A stretch of DNA of 64,000 nt. Source: Rusavskia elegans (lineage: Eukaryota > Ascomycota > Lecanoromycetes > Teloschistales > Teloschistaceae). The notes beneath the pieces were generated by a model. It ran no database searches. It saw only the letters and a list, made by a program, of their open reading frames with translations, and had not been told where the DNA came from. Positions 10,239 to 22,188 of the stretch are shown here, one piece after another (position 1 is the stretch's first letter; every line of letters starts with the position of its first letter). Both the position numbers and the translations under genes were made by a program. The DNA lies in contig SAUG01000040.1 of assembly GCA_011316305.1 (NCBI GenBank), positions 124,001 to 188,000 of the forward strand, written 5' to 3'.

Positions 10239-12503
10239 CTAAACCGTGTTGCAAATGGAAGTACCCTTCACATAATTCTGAGGTACGACAATCTGCTTGA
10301 ATCTCCTGCCTCCACCACTTCGTCTTACAAGAGCAACCCTCCTTGTGCTCTCACCCCGGCCCCGACGTTCAGCGAATAGCATGTTGACATCTCTCGCATC
10401 ATCACCCAAGGCAGGGCTTTCGAAGCTCTCAGCCACGACTGCAAGAGTACTTAATCTAGCCTGCGCGTCTCGGACACCACTGCCTTTGCGCACAGCGATG
10501 AGCGCTGCCACCATCAAAAAGGTGCCAATGAAGGCATAGACCAAGTCAAGCACAATGAGTGTGATGAAAGGCGCCCGTGGTATCCTTGTTACTTGAATGG
10601 TCGTGCTCTGTATAACGCTGACAGGCGGAAGACTGAGAAGTATACCGAGCGTGGGACCTAGGGATATGGCGACCTGATCGTAAGTCTTCGCCCATGAGGA
10701 GGCAAAATCTTCAGCCGAAGTGGCGTTCCCAATAGCATCTTGGGCACCTTGCTGGAACTGTGGCCACGCTGGTCTTATACCGATGCCGAACGGATCGCCG
10801 ATCGGTACCACGAAGGCAGGCGACGTAGACTGGTTCATCGCTGTCCAGGTATCATCCTTGACCGAGCCATTGATCCAAGAGTATTTCTGCACTCGTCATA
10901 TGTCAGCTCTCTGTTTCGAACGATGTAAGGAAGGCTTCGCTTCATAGCTTGACATACCACGTCTGATAATACTGTTGTGCACGAAAGTATGCTGGTGAAG
11001 AGATAGCCTGTATCTCCCGACTCTACTAAACCCACCGAGGACGTGATTGATCCGTTGCCTGACGATCCAGTGGGGTTGGGGACGATCTCGTACTCCAGCA
11101 AAGTCTGATTGGTCACGAATTCGATTGGCAACTGCAACAATACCGCATACCAAAGTGTCGGTCCACGTACGTCCGTTTCATTGCTGATCGTAGTCATGGT
11201 AGAGTCGGTGTAATATTCGACGACAAGACCATGGCCCGCCGAAGCAAAGAGCGAGGCATCGCGTAAATCTGAGAATTTTCCCAAGAGCTCCAATCCCGCT
11301 CTGTCGCGCTTGCAACCATAAGCAAAATCTCCCAGTGCTTGTTCTTGCCCTCCACCATATCTAGTATCATTTCTCGTAGGCTGCACGATATCGCAGAGGT
11401 TAGTTACTACTTTGCAGCTAGTCGACGAGCCGAATGTTGTTGCCTCAAAGTCCATGTTTGCTGGGGGCGAGCCCGGCACGATGATCCAGCCTTCAGGTGT
11501 GGCGATATATTCAATGGCTTCGGGTTGTTTCATGCTCTCAGCAGTAGATTCTGGGGCATCTTCGGGATTTTGCGGTTTTCTAAAGCATCCATTTGTTTGT
11601 TCCAATTCAGGATCAGTCTGAAAGTCCATACGCGGCAAGTCCATACATGCGGGCTGTAGGCCACAACCGGGCGTGAAACTCGAGCGTGCTAAATCATCTG
11701 ACGCCAAGGCTTCTCTTGAAGTATACGGCACCGTGGATACACTCTACCGCATGTCAATATTAGTAAAGTCGCTTAAATCAAAGAATACTAACGAAATTAA
11801 GCCACGCATCCGTCATAGCAATCAATATCCTTCGGTGGTCAGCAGTCTCTATACCTAAGCATTGAGAAGAGCATAAGACATACGCCAGTAAAACCATTGT
11901 ACTGAACAAGGACACCGCCTTCCACAGGTTAGAAACCACAGCGACTCCCCTGCATTTCTTACTAAAGAGATATCGGATGAACCACCAGAGGGACAAAAGG
12001 CTGCCGTCAAGACTGCTGATCAGGAGCTGCAGTTGGAAGGGTGAAGGCAATCCTTGACGATTCTCGGTATCGGAATCTCTTGTGATAGCGAGTGCGATGG
12101 TATAGGAGAAAAGGGCCATCACTGCCGGAAGTAGGGTAGTCGCCAGCGTAGAAGAAAAAGAAGCAATGAATGATAATTGAGTAGAAGGGATCTTCGAGTA
12201 AATTGCCGAGCCCAGAGATATGTTTGCTTGCTCTCGATCTGAATAAAAGGAGCCAGGGGGCGCTTCCGGTCTGCTGTACTGAACCACAAGGAAAAAAGCC
12301 AAAGCGAGAACCACCATAGGGACAGTTGCTAATGTCCAGGCCGTGAAGATACTCAAATAATGACTGCCCATCGTTCCCGACCATGAGCTGTTGGGGATTC
12401 GCCCATACTTCTTCGTGGGGATGTGAGATTTCCCTTGGGACAGCCTTTTGCCAGGTATTGTTGGCACAGCAGCCCGGTGGGTGTTACGTTGGGAATGCAC
12501 CAT
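10239..12503 (-). CDS. Uncharacterised fungal multi-spanning membrane protein
   Basis: The model has three exons: 12503-11793, 11743-10958 and 10886-10239 (714 aa). Both introns (49 and 71 nt) keep frame. The N-terminal block has hydrophobic segments around SIFTAWTLATVPMVVLALAFFLVV, ATTLLPAVMALFSYTIALAI and FSTMVLLAYVLC. A long middle region of about 330 residues follows, with several Cys and NxS/T sites, probably facing outside or into a lumen. A final hydrophobic helix (about LVYAFIGTFLMVAALIAV) precedes a basic cytoplasmic tail rich in Arg. The architecture suggests a plasma- or endo-membrane protein with an extracellular domain. I do not recognise the family. The 5' end is uncertain: an upstream ATG with a short intron is also possible near 12600. 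Confidence 0.7.
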
Positions 12504-13448
12504 TGTCAAGCAGCAAGATAGGAAAAGGTACACGATGAACGACTGGCAAGCAGACCACAATATATCGAGCTACTTACGAGTCTCAGCAAAAATGGATGAG
12601 GGCATGACAACGAAGGCTCCAGCTAAGGTGCGATGGCGGTGCCTGCGACTTCAGGCAACATGACAAGGCGTCACGAAACAGGGTCGTTACATGAGCACGG
12701 AATTCGGCATACGAAGACTTCTCTTTAACTCGCTGACGCAGCTGCCATACTAGCATGACCGCAGTACACAGTACTCATTGGTGTTTCATTGTTGCCAGTC
12801 TCGTCGTGCCACATGCAGGCAACTGGAGTAGTCTGCAAGCAATTCAATGCGCAATGCTCGATCAGATTAGGGGACGCTGTAGGCCGACTATGACCCCTGG
12901 CGGTGTCCTCCACCGCCGAGCTGAGTCAAGGCAGGCACAAGATCAGACCCAGGAAGTATCGAAGTAGTACTTGCCCTACAACGCCTCCAACGCGTACTGT
13001 CAACGGCTGAGACCGAGATGAGGCTGAGAGGTCTATCTCTCCACTTCAGCCCTCGGATCTCATTGGCTGTTTCAATGCAACTTTACCGACCACGACGTTT
13101 GCGACCACAATCTCGATGTTGTGCTACTCAGATATACAGGGAAACATGAAGTTCATCAAGACGGTTCCTCATCACTCATACACGGGGAGATCAGCCACGA
13201 TAGGCATTCTACGCCGTTTAGAGACAGATCACCATGCGGCGCCATTCAGTATCAGCGACAGAGAACGTCAAAGTCTTTATCATCCAAAAAAGCCAACAAA
13301 GATCTTCCACTTCCAGTTTCCGTACGTATGATGTCTCAAACATTTGTCGCCGCAATGACGATCATGGAAATGAAAATCGAACGCCGCCCCTTCCTCCCCA
13401 AACACCTACACCCCACAAGCCCATTGCTCGACTCCACCCCCTCTCATC
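12504..13448. promoter_or_regulatory. Intergenic region between RSC9 and the membrane-protein gene
   Basis: This 945-bp stretch is the 5' flank of the membrane-protein gene and the 3' flank of RSC9. Frames in it show no coding character; no repeat or RNA gene is seen. Confidence 0.45.
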
Positions 13449-16400
13449 TCACCTTTCCATTCCCTTCCTAACCAACGCCAGTACATCCGCCACCACCGGC
13501 CCCAAACTCCGATTGTAACTCATAACCCAGCACAGACACTCCCAAACCTCCCCCGCAAAAAGCCTCTCCATCCAAGCTGCTCCTCGCTCCGCTACCAGCT
13601 CCGCGTTCTCTTCATTGCTCATCCACCTCTCCAGATCCTCCCTACTCAACCCTTCTTGCCCCACCAACTCTCCATCCCTAAGGATGCCGTTCGCCTTGAC
13701 GATATGTCTTGCGATATTCCGCAACACCAGCGCCGCTGTGTGGCTCAACCCGCATGGGTCGCCCTTTTCGTCCACGGGAGTGTTGTAGTATGTCATATAC
13801 TGCCACACCGCTTCCTTGCCCTCGGGATCGACTTCCGAGCGCGAGATCGGTAGGCCTTTGGCATCCGCCAAGAATCGAGGATCGTGTGCGCCCTTGGGAC
13901 CTAATTTGTTCGGGATGAATTGATGATCACTCGCTGCTGACGAGTGACCCGTCTTATGTTGACCATTGCGGACGTCTTTGCCCTCGCGGGGAATATGAAT
14001 TGGCATATGGCGGACGAGGTTGTAGATCGTGGGTTCGAGTTTCGGAACTCCTTCTGAAAGACGGTGACAATTGCCATTCCAGTGGCAGTCGATTCGGGGA
14101 TTTCGGATTCCGGTTCCTTCGGCCGTGTATTGGGTTGTGCTGGCTTCTTTGTATTTAAGGCCGCAGTGGGCTTGCCAGAGGTGGTGTTTGAGGGTCTCGG
14201 CGTTAGGGAGATATTCACTGCAGAAATTTCCTTGTCCAGGTGATTTCCACATGCAACGGAGGTAGATGTGATGGCGGGGGTCGGTGGGGTGGCGGCGGGG
14301 CCGGATGCCTTTGATGATGAATTTGTTCTGTACACCGTTCACGACCTGGGCCGTGGCGCTTTCGAAGATGATGGATACGTTTTTGATGAATTCGGCGGCT
14401 GGGAGGAGGCCGGTTGCGTTAGGTGCGGCTGGATTGGAGTGTTGGAGGAAGCGCGCTTGGTAGGCGTGCCAGAGAGCGATTTGGGTGATTTCGCTGTCTT
14501 TATGCTCTTCGAAAACGCATTTTAGCCAAACGTTTGACCGTTCGGGCTCGTCCATTTGTAGGAGCTTTTGGAGAAGATCGGCGGGTATGTTCGGGATGGT
14601 CTCTGCTGGGATCTCGGGGATCGGATGTTGAAGGATGACCTTGGTCTGTGTCTCTGTCTCCCCATGGCGAAGGAGGCATGACATCCGACCAAGCAGTGGC
14701 GGTAACGGACATTCCCAGGATTTATGGTGGTAGAGGAGTACAGCGACGTTGATAGGATTCGCGGTGTATTGATACAAAACGTCCAGGGCTGCTCCGACCA
14801 ACTCTTCGTCCTGGAGCAAGCACCAATTTACGATCTTGTTTATGGTCTCCGCAGGAACCCCGCTGATGTTATTGTTGACAGTCAGATTCATACTGATTCG
14901 GCAAAGCGTGCGGATGCAAGTAACGATAGCACCTCGATCTGGGCTTTCGCGAATCTCATTCAAAAGAAGCCGGTACAGGGGATCAGACTTGGGCGGATTA
15001 GGCATGACCCAATACGGAACCAAGCACTCGGCGATATCCCACATGTAGTGTCTCAACTCCGTCAAACGAAGATCGTGCGGGAGACTGAGAACGATGGTGA
15101 GCATATCGCGGGCTAGATTGGTCTCTCTCACGAGATATTGGGCGTTTTCCTCCATGTGAAGCAGATTTCGAGTAGCTAGGCCGGCTTGCATGACATTCTC
15201 GAAATGAATGACTGGTTCAGGATCCCAGAGCTCGTCCACGAAGTCAATTCGTTTAGCACGTTGCATTTTCTCCGGCAGCTTTGGTGTGCCGTTAATGGCG
15301 TCAAGTACGTCGTCCGAAGATACGTCTTCCATGTAGCTCACCTGCCAGTGAATGGCGTAGTACTCGGAAGTGATGCCCATGATATACTCAATAAGTGCTT
15401 CTGCTAACCCGGGGAAGGCTTCGAATCTGAACTTGTCACCTCGTTCATGGGAAATCTTGACAAGGTGGTGTAAAGCATAGCGAATCTCACCCGGGATCCC
15501 GGATTTCAGCGCTTGTAACGTCCTGACGTAGATGTTTGGGCCATCAAAGCCGGCTGCGGCATGTCAGCATTTTCTACCCATTTAGTCACTGGGAGATCTG
15601 TTATACATCCAGGCTCTGTCACGTTCTTGGCCTTGCGTTTCAGCCCTATATGCTGCTGATTCACTTGCTGGTAGAACCGGGTCGAGTTGTTAGCGGGAGT
15701 AGTGACTCCACGTAGGGTTAAGGGAAATGGAGGTCGTGGCTCATAGCTGGAAATGCTATGAGGGAGACTGGGGCCATTGTACGCCATGCTTGGTGCGGTT
15801 GTAGGTTGCGGCGACTGACCATGACCAGTCGCAGTTCGGGTCTGACGTGAGGATGATAGGTCTGGCTGGAAGAGGACTCTTTGAGGGGGCGCCTGACGCA
15901 GGCCTGCCACGACAGTCAGAATCTGCGTCTGGTATATGATTATCAACCTCACCTCGAGTTGAGCGACCGGGACCGCTGCCCGGATCATCGAGATCCATCT
16001 TTTCCCCACCGTTGGGTGTTGTAACCTCGTCATCGCCGGAAGGTTCGGCATCTTCTATCGACGGTTGTGAATAATTCTCGACTGTACGGGTCAAAAGATC
16101 GCCGCCTCTCGCCGTAACATGCTCCAGAATCTCCTTGGGCGGTGGCTCTCTGTTGTAACGGTCTTTGATCTCAAAAGCGCTGTTGCCATCAGTGAGTGCC
16201 TTCGATGTATGGGTTTGGTCTTACGCCAGATTCTTGTAATAGACGGTCTTCAGGGCAAAGGCATAAGCTGCAGCGTTGTTGGTTCCCAGCCCGAAGGCCT
16301 GGCCGACTTTGCGCCAGGCTAGCTTCGCTCGGCTTACTTCGTCATAGCCACCTTGGTCCAGGACAATATGATAGAGTTTCTGCAGTTCGATGGGCTTGTT

Positions 16401-16573
16401 GTTAACGCGTGGTGCGGCATCGAGCGCGGTGCTAGGAAAAGCTTAGTCTGATTTCACCGGTACTTTGAGTCTCTCTTGATTTTGTACCCCCGCTGTTGGT
16501 GGAAAATAGCCAATCGTTTGAGGAAGGTGATGTTGTCGAGCTGTAATGAATCCACCTCGTCACTAGAAGCCAT
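13449..16573 (-). CDS. RSC9: RSC chromatin-remodelling complex subunit Rsc9 (ARID/RFX-like)
   Basis: The model has five exons: 16573-16488, 16431-16225, 16179-15953, 15903-15607 and 15553-13449 (973 aa). Every junction was checked for GT-AG and frame. Exons 1-2 encode an ARID domain (FHQQRGTALDAAPRV, then LYHIVLDQGGYDEVS and KLAWRKVGQAFG). This is followed by EPPPKEILEHVTARGGDLL, a Pro/Ser-rich linker with GLRQAPPQRVLFQPD, and a long helical region with RTLQALKSGIP and ALHHLVKISHERGDKF. Near the C-terminus are Cys/His clusters that fit two C2H2-like fingers. Rsc9 is a DNA-binding subunit of the ATP-dependent RSC remodeller (ARID2-like in animals) and acts in the nucleus at stress- and growth-regulated promoters. 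Exon 1 has two in-frame donors (see findings). Confidence 0.92.
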
Positions 16574-17052
16574 GCCGATAGAATGTGCCAGCAGATTTGG
16601 TAGTACGTTGAAGTGACTTCTGCCTGGTGACCAATTAAAGTTGTGGTACGAGCTTCGCCATGCTCTTGATGCGAGCTCCCAGGCCTAGATTATCCATAGG
16701 GGCAGGAAAGGCTCGTCGCGACTCTGGAGCTACTTTACTTTGCAGCAACCGCGAAAGTCTTGGCTTGCAGCGCTTCCGGAACGGGCCGGGCCGTTGTCCC
16801 GTGTCGATCATCCGCTAACCTTAAACCTGCAACGAGCAGCAAATCTTGGTCGTGATGTGAGCTGACCAAACCTTGAGGATCCGTTGTTGACGTTCACATC
16901 CAGTGCAGCACACCGATATGTAGCAATGAACACCAGTCTATCCAGGACCCCTGTGTTTTTAGTCTTCCCAGGAACATCCCAGTTGTCCTTACAATCCGTT
17001 CGCTCTTCATCCTTCTGACTTCGATTCGAGAGTATTCGTTTCTCCTTGTGTC
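16574..17052. promoter_or_regulatory. Divergent promoter between RSC9 and the Rec114-like gene
   Basis: Both genes start away from this 479-bp region. It should hold both promoters. No specific binding site is claimed. Confidence 0.5.
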
Positions 17053-18924
17053 ATGTCGTTCTTCACGCCCACCATGTCAAATCATGGTCCAGTCTCATTG
17101 CCGTTACACAAACTTTCTTTCTGTACTACTGCCACATTGCATTCAAAAATGGTGTGGGAACATCTTTCGGGCGGAACCGAAATGTTCGCTGTTTTCGACC
17201 ATGTCAGAAAACCTGGTCTAGGCCGAGGTGTATCAGAGAAGCAAGTTCTTAAGCTGGTTCGAGATGGTCACCTTCTTGTATGTACGCTGGAGTGGAGTGA
17301 TAATGTTCATGCGGGAACTCGCTGGATCACGATGGAGAAGCTACCTGTGACCGTCAATGTGTTCTAATCTGTTAAAGCAGGAAGAGATTGATCTGGAAAA
17401 TCTATCATTCCAAGTCCGCCTTGATGAGGAGAAGTATAGGTCTCAGCAAATACAGGACTCCGACCGTTATGTCGTTTTGGTCATCAAACGCCCAGCCGCC
17501 GCACTCCGCTATCAGCTATCGACTGGGGAGGTATAAACCTTCCATCTCTTACAAAATCTCTAATCTCATCCCTCTGTTAGGTCAGAAGAATACAAATGAA
17601 TTTTCGCCCGGAGCTTGGCTACGAATTTGCTGTGAACATCTTCCGGGCTATTGGAGTGCCTCTTAGTGACAAAAACAATTCACCTCCTGCCAGCCAAGGC
17701 AGTCTTTCAAGACCCGTGCCGCAGTGGGGCGGTCAACAAGTGCCACAGTACCAAGTACATAATGGCGACACGCAGATGAGGTCCGAGTAAGTCCTCGTAT
17801 CACACCCTAAGACTACACTAATAGCTTCCAGCAACAGCAAGTCCCTTGAAAGCAAGTATCCCCATCAATATTCATCATCAGATCTCGGTATCGTCCCATG
17901 CTTTACCAGAGCGTCCAATGGCTCGGATTTTTCCTCCCGGTACACATTGTCAGGCCAATCCAATTCACTACACAGCCCAACCCATCCACTTCCTGGACAA
18001 CCCAGTGTTCTGCATGGGCCACAACTTGAGGAGCGTGCTACAACATCCTATGCCCACCCGTTTTCGTCTTCAATCACTCGATATGAAAGTCCCGAGCGAC
18101 CAGCTACTGCCCCGCTTACACTTACCCAGTTGATGCCACCAAGGAGAGAGCTGCCGTTCGCTAAAGAGCCTGCTGGCCAGAAAAAGCAAAGCGAGATCGT
18201 CGTAGATGAAACGCCGCAGAAGGCTGGCAAGAGACCCGCAAGCCGAGCAAAGGCCAAGCAGACGAAGCAACCATCACGGCCATCGTCATCAAGAGCGAAA
18301 CCCATCCCGGGATCATCAAAAGCGAAGTCCACTCCAGCATCAGCAAAGCAGGGCAGTAGCACGGAACAATCGATGATTGTACGCTTAAAAACTGGACTAG
18401 GGTCGGATGTAAAGACTACGGACCCAATGTCGAATCTCCCAATCATGCCTACCATCTCAGCAGCTACAAACACCACCACAAACCAAGCCTTAGCGGAAAT
18501 TTCGCTCAACAAACCCAATACCCGCAGCAGAAACACCGCATCTCCGTTGAGGACCGACCCCCTTGCCCCGTCATCTCGAACCAATACCAAAAACATCCCC
18601 CCTAACAACACCAACGACATCTCCCACACCAGTACCGAGAACATCTCCTCCACCAACACCAAAGACATCACTCCCGAAGAATACATGTCCCGCCTCGACC
18701 ACTGGGTCCGCAAATACCAAGATCTGCCCGCCCCCGCTCCAGCACCCAAACCCATACCCGCATCAACAGGCAAGGACGAATTAGCAGCATTCGCGGCCCA
18801 GCCGGAAGCAGAACGCTTAGCAGCGATCGATGCCATGATCTGCGAATGTCTTGAGGATCCGAATTTTGCAACCCTGGTTGCTGATGTGGAGAAGTCGTGG
18901 AAGCGGATTGGATTGGGTTTCTGA
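17053..18924 (+). CDS. REC114: Rec114-like meiotic double-strand-break protein
   Basis: The model has four exons: 17053-17277, 17381-17530, 17581-17786 and 17832-18924 (557 aa), with introns of 103, 50 and 45 nt. The N-terminal half (residues about 10-190) looks like the PH-like fold of Rec114: LPLHKLSF, WEHLSGGTEMFAVFD, then RRIQMNFRPELGYEFAVNIF followed by RAIGVPLSD. A long disordered Ser/Pro/Lys-rich middle follows. The extreme C-terminus is a helix, ICECLEDPNFATLVADVE + KSWKRIGLGF, like the Mei4-binding helix of Rec114. The protein would act with Mei4 and Mer2 to promote Spo11 breaks on meiotic chromosome axes. Assignment is from recalled short signature motifs, which are weakly conserved in this family, so it is less certain than for neighbouring genes. 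Confidence 0.68.
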
Positions 18925-20538
18925 TCTTAGTGTGAGATCGTGGTTGAGAAGCTGTGGGAGTAAGTTGTAGGAGTGAAGAAGAGGTTTTGGGTGATGGATG
19001 GAATTTGTTTTTGCTGTCAAGAAATATGGGTGGTATCTGCTTTTTCATTTAAGAATCTACGTTGCTTTCGATTACCGGCTCCAGCGTTGCATTTTGCTTC
19101 ATATCTGAGAAGACGTTCTACAGAGTTGAAGCATTACCTGGCGCTGTGGTTTGCTTTGTTTCATGAGAGGTCCTACATACATCAAGCATTCATTGCCTGG
19201 CGCTCTGTTGAAAGTTCCCCCGGTTACTGCGGCTATCACTCCTGTACCGCTTGGAACTTCCCAAGCCGAAACGAAAAGACAATCAGATAACCAATACTCA
19301 AGCTACAACACACCCTTGTATCTAACACGCTCAGACCAGATCGTCAATCCTGCCACCCCTTCGCCGCCGGAGCTGTCCTACAAGCTTCATCTCCATATAT
19401 ATCTCTATCTGCCATGTGGCACTCTGAAAAACGCCGTACTCAGCTACCTTGCCGCTTCTGTGTATATGTTGTTTTTACTCTCTGAATGGGATAATTGATC
19501 TAGCATCCCATTCAACTCCAACAGTGATACTAATCTCACTGTTTTGTGTGCCAATAAATGTACATATCACAAGCCCCTGAATCAAAAAAACTCACCACCA
19601 CACAAACCACTCGAGATGAGCAAAATGACCCTCTTCTCTATCTCAAGCTTTTCGACCTTACAAGGCCTTTATGTGTCACAAAAAGGCAATTCAAGATCCG
19701 CCGGTACTATCCATCCAATCAATACACGCTAAATATAGCCATCCTTCATCATCCAAGAAATGATAGCCTTCTTACCACTATATAAACCCTGGTTCACGGA
19801 GTAAGGAGTCACCTACAATTGCACGAGACAAAAGATCTATGATTGGCGCAGATGTCTCAGCAAAAAAACAAAAATGATAGTTGCTTGAGATCTCCCTTTT
19901 TGTTGAGAGAGATCATGAAAATTGTCGTACTAATTCATTGTGTCAAATCCTCTCTCTCTAACTTAGCTGATGACTGTAGAACACGGAACGTATTGAACCG
20001 GCGTTATTTCACGAACAGACCCACATGCTACCCGTTCATGCGAGCCATCGATACTTCGACTGTAGCACACGACACACGGCTCGTCAAACCGCGCGTAAGC
20101 AACCACCAAAGAGACATGACAGACATGGCAAAAGAAAACGGAGAGAGATCGAGTTGCCAAGCTGTGGCAGGAGTCTGGGACGACGTAAGATGGAGGATAA
20201 CGTCGTAACACGAAGAAGGCGATCGACATAGATGACATTTGCCATAGATCATGGTGGCCATTAGATTCGACGCACCATCTGGGATTGAGGCTCATCTCAC
20301 TCTAGCTCCATGACCGCGATCATCCATTGGAGGAAAGCAAGAGCAAGATATGCGGGACTTGAAACATAGCATAACGCGAAGGATAAAATCACGACAAAGT
20401 GATAAAATAAGTAGTGGCGACCTAGGGTTCGTGACGGCATATCCCCGCCTGCCGACTTTGGAGATACAACAGATAACTCCCTGGGAAGGAGCAACCGAGA
20501 CCTACTGCCTGAACGCCGGAGAACTACTCCCGCCAAGG
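18925..20538. other. Long convergent intergenic region, no gene recognised
   Basis: This 1.6-kb stretch lies between the 3' ends of the Rec114-like gene and the BSD-domain gene. It is somewhat AT-rich with many short frames, none of which shows coding character or a recognisable motif. No tRNA, repeat unit or transposon end is seen. Confidence 0.5.
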
Positions 20539-21972
20539 CTACTCCCAATCTGGTTCATCGTCATCACTCGCCTCTTTCTTACTCTCCTTGACATCAATCC
20601 CCCTTTCTTCCTTGGGGCTTCCTGGTGCTCGACTGGTAGCTCCACTGACGAGATCATAGCTCGCATCACTATCCGGCTGGCTGTGTTGGTCTTGGGAACG
20701 GCGGGACGTTCCATCCGAAGGCCTATGAGACTCTTTCTTTGGTGTGGCCTGGGCCGATTCATCGGAAGCGTTTTGGGCTTGTGGTTGTTGTAGGGTGGTT
20801 GTGGAAGAATGGGACGTGGACGAGACGGGGTCGTTAGCTTTTGAAGGGGCGGCAGGAGAGTCTTTGGGTTGAGGAGTAGAAGGTTCATCGTCGTCGCTGT
20901 CGTCGTCCCAGGAGACCGTTTCCGCAGGGTTGAGGGCCGCATCTGGTAGAGAGGACTGTCAGTCTTGTGGTTTGATGAGTGGCGAGAGAAGTGATATTAA
21001 CATACCTTTCAACATCTCCCTCCTCCTCTGCTCCTCGCTCTCAATTACCATCCTCAAGAAGTAGTACCTCGACCAGAAAGTCTTATACTCGACCTTCTCC
21101 GGTACCAAATTCTCCATTGCTCTCCTTAATTCCTCGTACTTCTCCAAGTCCGTGGCGATTGCATCCGTCTTTTTCTCCACATTGAAATCCTTGTGCCATT
21201 TGTCATACTCTGCGCTTTCTGGGTCTTTGGCGAAGCTGTCGAAAGAAGAATGTATAGCGTGTAACTGGGCATCGAAGCGGGTTGTATGAATAACCCTCTG
21301 GCCATCTTGATCTTTGCTCTCGAAGAGCACCCTGCTCGAGCCATCCTTTCCTTTATTCTTCTCGTCTTCCTCGCTCGGCGGAGCAATGGTGACCGCATCC
21401 CGCAGAAAGTTCCTGACGTTGGTGCCGAATTTAAGCAATGCTTCATCCGCCGCATCTTCCGCCTTCTGGACCTCTTTCAACCTCTTCGAGGCCTCGGATC
21501 TGAACCTTGCAATAAGACCTTCTGATTCGCGTAAAGCTTCGCTTTCCGTTCTGTCCCGTTCCTTCTCCTTAGCCCCCTCCGTAGCCGCCGGTTGACTTAA
21601 GTTATTCAACGCCTCTGTCTTCGGGTCGTCGGGTTTGTTCTGCTGCGCAGCGGACATTGATCTTGCTCGATTGACCAACGTAGCAGTCAAGTCCGTGAAA
21701 CCCTTTAAGACATCCTCGCTTGCAGTGGAGGCTTCTTGTTGAGCATCCTTGACGTACTTTGGGACATCCTTGTAGTAGGTTTCTCCTTGCTTCTTGACAT
21801 CGCTGAACCAACCGCCCAACTTGGCACCCCATGGGCTGGCCGAGATGGCTCTGTATGTTTCCTGAAGTTCGCTATTTAGATCGGGTTGTTTGGCTTTGGA
21901 TTCTGCTTCTTTCTTGGCTACCTCATCGGGGGAGAGGGCCTCTTCTTGGATGTGATCGTAGGCAACATCCAT
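20539..21972 (-). CDS. BSD-domain protein (Dos2-like)
   Basis: The model has two exons: 21972-21006 and 20942-20539 (456 aa), joined across a 63-nt intron. The start ATG at 21972 gives MDVAYDHIQEEAL, a conserved fungal N-terminus. The first 250 residues are helical and charged. A BSD domain lies at about residues 225-315 and ends in the diagnostic aromatic block FWSRYYFLR. The C-terminal 130 residues are acidic and Ser-rich (WDDDSDDDEPS ... DDDEPDWE). BSD domains occur in TFIIH p62 and in synapse-associated proteins. Yeast Dos2 is a cytoplasmic protein of poorly defined function, so no specific role is inferred. The gene is divergently paired with IND1 across 216 bp. Confidence 0.85.
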
Positions 21973-22188
21973 GACGGTTGGGGTCGCACCAAGCTTAGCT
22001 GCTATTCAAAGTCAAGCTTATAGTGCTGAAATAGGTTCATAGGTCGGATTCATGCAGATGATGTTGAGGTAGCAGCGTCCGCATACAGACGGTTTGTACA
22101 GAGTAGTCTGCGGCTCCCCGCGTTGCGCCCTCCCCAGCCACCAATTCCACAACCTCACCTCAACAGCCACGATGTTCACCTCAAGAGT
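21973..22188. promoter_or_regulatory. Short divergent promoter between the BSD gene and IND1
   Basis: Only 216 bp separate the two start codons, so the promoters must overlap or be shared. No specific element is recognised. Confidence 0.5.

Noticed and set aside
18048..18836. 262-codon minus-strand frame opposite the Rec114-like last exon
   Set aside because: It mirrors low-complexity Ser/Pro/Lys codons of the plus-strand gene; no motif or proper context supports it.
20502..20942. Alternative minus-strand frame across the BSD gene's second exon
   Set aside because: The frame that continues DAALNPAETVSWDDD across the intron is the coding one; the other is a shadow rich in Leu/Pro/Arg.
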